DNA from: Deltaproteobacteria bacterium
GTDB lineage: Bacteria; Desulfobacterota; DSM-4660; Desulfatiglandales; B25-G16
Direction of reading: 5' to 3'
Length of the DNA stretch: 7,136 bases
NCBI GenBank assembly: GCA_020355145.1
Contig: CP070660.1
Coordinates: 911,448 to 918,583, forward strand
Below the pieces are notes generated by a model, which saw only the letters and a program-made list of their open reading frames with translations, did no database searches and was not told where the DNA came from. Below, piece by piece: positions 6,291 to 7,136 of this stretch. Within the stretch, counting starts at the first letter, position 1; the number at the start of each line of letters is the position of its first letter. The translations under genes were made by a program, and so were the position numbers.

Positions 6291-6312
6291 GGAAACTATC
6301 GTTGTGTGTCAA
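6284..6312 (-). promoter_or_regulatory. Near-consensus promoter for the flavodoxin gene
   Basis: On the minus strand TTGACA (6312-6307, perfect -35) is followed by a 17-base spacer and TATACT (6289-6284, 5 of 6 to the -10). Transcription would start near 6277, giving a leader of about 105 bases that carries the tandem repeat and a GCCC/GGGC hairpin (about 6193-6206) before the AGGA site. The second repeat copy also has TATACT (6247-6242) but no matching -35 upstream of it. Confidence 0.65.
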
Positions 6313-6342
6313 GCACAAAATGCCTGCATGATGTTGTGGTTG

Positions 6343-6434
6343 AAGACCTTTTGTGGAATTCGTTGGACGGTAATGTCTCGAAGCAACGAGGTAAAGACAG
6401 GTCTTTGGAGGATTTATTGCCCCAAAAGGGGCAA
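6343..6434. other. Cluster of hairpins in gene-free DNA
   Basis: AAGACC (6343-6348) can pair with GGTCTT (6400-6405), enclosing CTCG (6377-6380) with CGAG (6387-6390). Just beyond, TTGCCCC-AAAA-GGGGCAA (6417-6434) is a perfect 7-bp stem with a 4-base loop. No T-tract follows on either strand, so it is not a classical terminator. Confidence 0.3.
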
Positions 6435-6497
6435 ATTGGCGGGATAAGGGTACAGCTATTCACCTAAACCCATCCTCCATTTTAAAGAATTAGGCAG

Positions 6498-6530
6498 AAT
6501 GCCCTTTCCCGATTTTATCGGGATTCATTC
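6498..6530. repeat. Two-part palindrome, perfect 7-bp core
   Basis: TCCCGAT-TTT-ATCGGGA (6507-6523) is a perfect hairpin, framed by GAATG (6498-6502) and CATTC (6526-6530), which are complementary. No U-run follows. It may be a dispersed palindromic repeat; a genome-wide count would tell. Confidence 0.45.
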
Positions 6531-7136
6531 ACTCAGAGATAATGGCAGGAGGGAGGAGCTGAGAGTCTAAACAGTCTGTATGTTGTGCTTGGCTAACCCG
6601 ATCAGTAGGTTATGACTTTTTGCCAAAATCTTCAACTCGAAGAAAGTCCAGGTTTCTTTTCCTGATCAAAACAGCAAAGGCTTTTACTTTAGTTGGTGAA
6701 ACGGGGTAGCCTGCCGCAAGAGAGTAAGTCCTCTTTAGAAAAAGGCAAACACAAAAATAAAAATGGCGTTTTGGGCGAGTCTTAAGGAATTATCATCAGT
6801 CAGCAGCGAGAGGATTGGGGCAAAAGAAAGGGTTTGATCCCGGAGAATGTCAAAAGGAAATATTTGCTCCGGCTCACTTCATAAACTTAGTTTTTTAAGA
6901 GTGCCCCTCTTGACACATGATGCTAGAGTTATTCAACATAGTCAAGGACGTACCCAATTTCCTTTATACACGGGTTTGATCCCGAAAGATGGCAAAAATA
7001 AGGATTTGACCAGCGCCTCAAAGTGACTTAGTCTTTCTCAGTTATTCTGGTATTGATGAGAATTATTCTGGAGCCAGCGCTGATAAGACTGGGGAACTGC
7101 TGAAAGATAACGGCAGATCGGCGTTTGGGGCTGTAA
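6531..7136. other. Long gene-free tail, likely decayed DNA
   Basis: No reading frame here has both a plausible start with ribosome binding site and a recognisable product. One minus-strand frame stays open for about 60 codons (about 6790-6617) without a start, and one plus frame is open from about 7011 to the window end, also without a start codon. Besides the repeat pair listed separately, TTATTCTGG occurs twice, 21 bases apart (7042-7050 and 7063-7071). The stretch may be a relic of mobile DNA or the flank of a gene beyond the window. Confidence 0.4.
6830..7008 (+). repeat. Diverged pair of about 37-bp direct repeats
   Basis: Copies at 6830-6866 and 6972-7008 share GGGTTTGATCCCG exactly and then about 16 of the next 24 bases, 142 bases apart. 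Each starts with a small GGG...CCC inverted motif. No gene lies between them. They could be ends of a decayed insertion or a dispersed repeat. Confidence 0.5.

Noticed and set aside
6306..6467. Plus-strand GTG-started frame of about 53 codons
   Set aside because: No ribosome binding site, no recognisable product, and it overlaps the minus-strand promoter and hairpins.
6690..6745. Riboswitch-like stretch (GGTGAAACGGGG, then AAGAG/CTCTT stem)
   Set aside because: It superficially recalls a cobalamin or group II intron segment, but the conserved cores of those RNAs are missing.
6910..6940. Promoter at TTGACA (6910-6915)
   Set aside because: The -35 is perfect, but no acceptable -10 lies 16-18 bases downstream and no gene follows.
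7011..7136. Frame open to the right edge of the window
   Set aside because: No ATG, GTG or TTG in frame after the stop near 7008, so it cannot be called as a partial gene.

Overview
The window reads as a piece of a chromosome from an anaerobic bacterium, most like a member of the Desulfobacterota (old Deltaproteobacteria). This rests on the style of the long-form HisG, the bactofilin and the aminotransferase, not on any marker gene, so it is a moderate-confidence inference. No rRNA, tRNA, CRISPR array or transposase gene is visible.

Left part (1-3681), plus strand. A good sigma-70-like promoter (61-89) drives hisI and hisG, which overlap by four bases (ATGA). They encode steps 3 and 1 of histidine synthesis. 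Fifty bases later comes a class I/II PLP aminotransferase of the aspartate aminotransferase fold, then about 90 bases later a Gfo/Idh/MocA NAD(P)-dependent oxidoreductase that must start at TTG. Sampled 60-base stretches show base composition rising from about 38% GC in hisG to 50-60% in the oxidoreductase gene, so the row may be a mosaic rather than one old operon.

Middle part (3682-5614), mostly non-coding, with genes on the minus strand. It holds a broken secreted-protein gene with an intact ribosome binding site and an in-frame TAG inside its signal peptide (3741-3926). Upstream of it lies a leader that can form competing hairpins. Next come a 108-bp MITE-like element with perfect 15-bp terminal inverted repeats and a 3-bp target duplication (4160-4267), a possible compact relic of the same element at the 3' end of the next gene, and a bactofilin fused to a carboxypeptidase-regulatory-like beta-sandwich domain (4430-5122). 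Upstream of the bactofilin is another inverted-repeat element (5266-5373).

Right part (5615-7136). A GC-rich flavodoxin-family gene (5615-6172, minus) has a near-consensus promoter (TTGACA, 17 bases, TATACT). Its -10 box and start region lie in a 38-bp sequence that is tandemly duplicated with a 42-bp period. The last 820 bases contain no gene I can support, only hairpins and a diverged pair of direct repeats, and look like decayed mobile or intergenic DNA.

I do not see a complete new biological system. The best leads are the duplicated promoter/leader of the flavodoxin gene, the bactofilin fusion, and the cluster of fold-back elements around the broken secreted gene.
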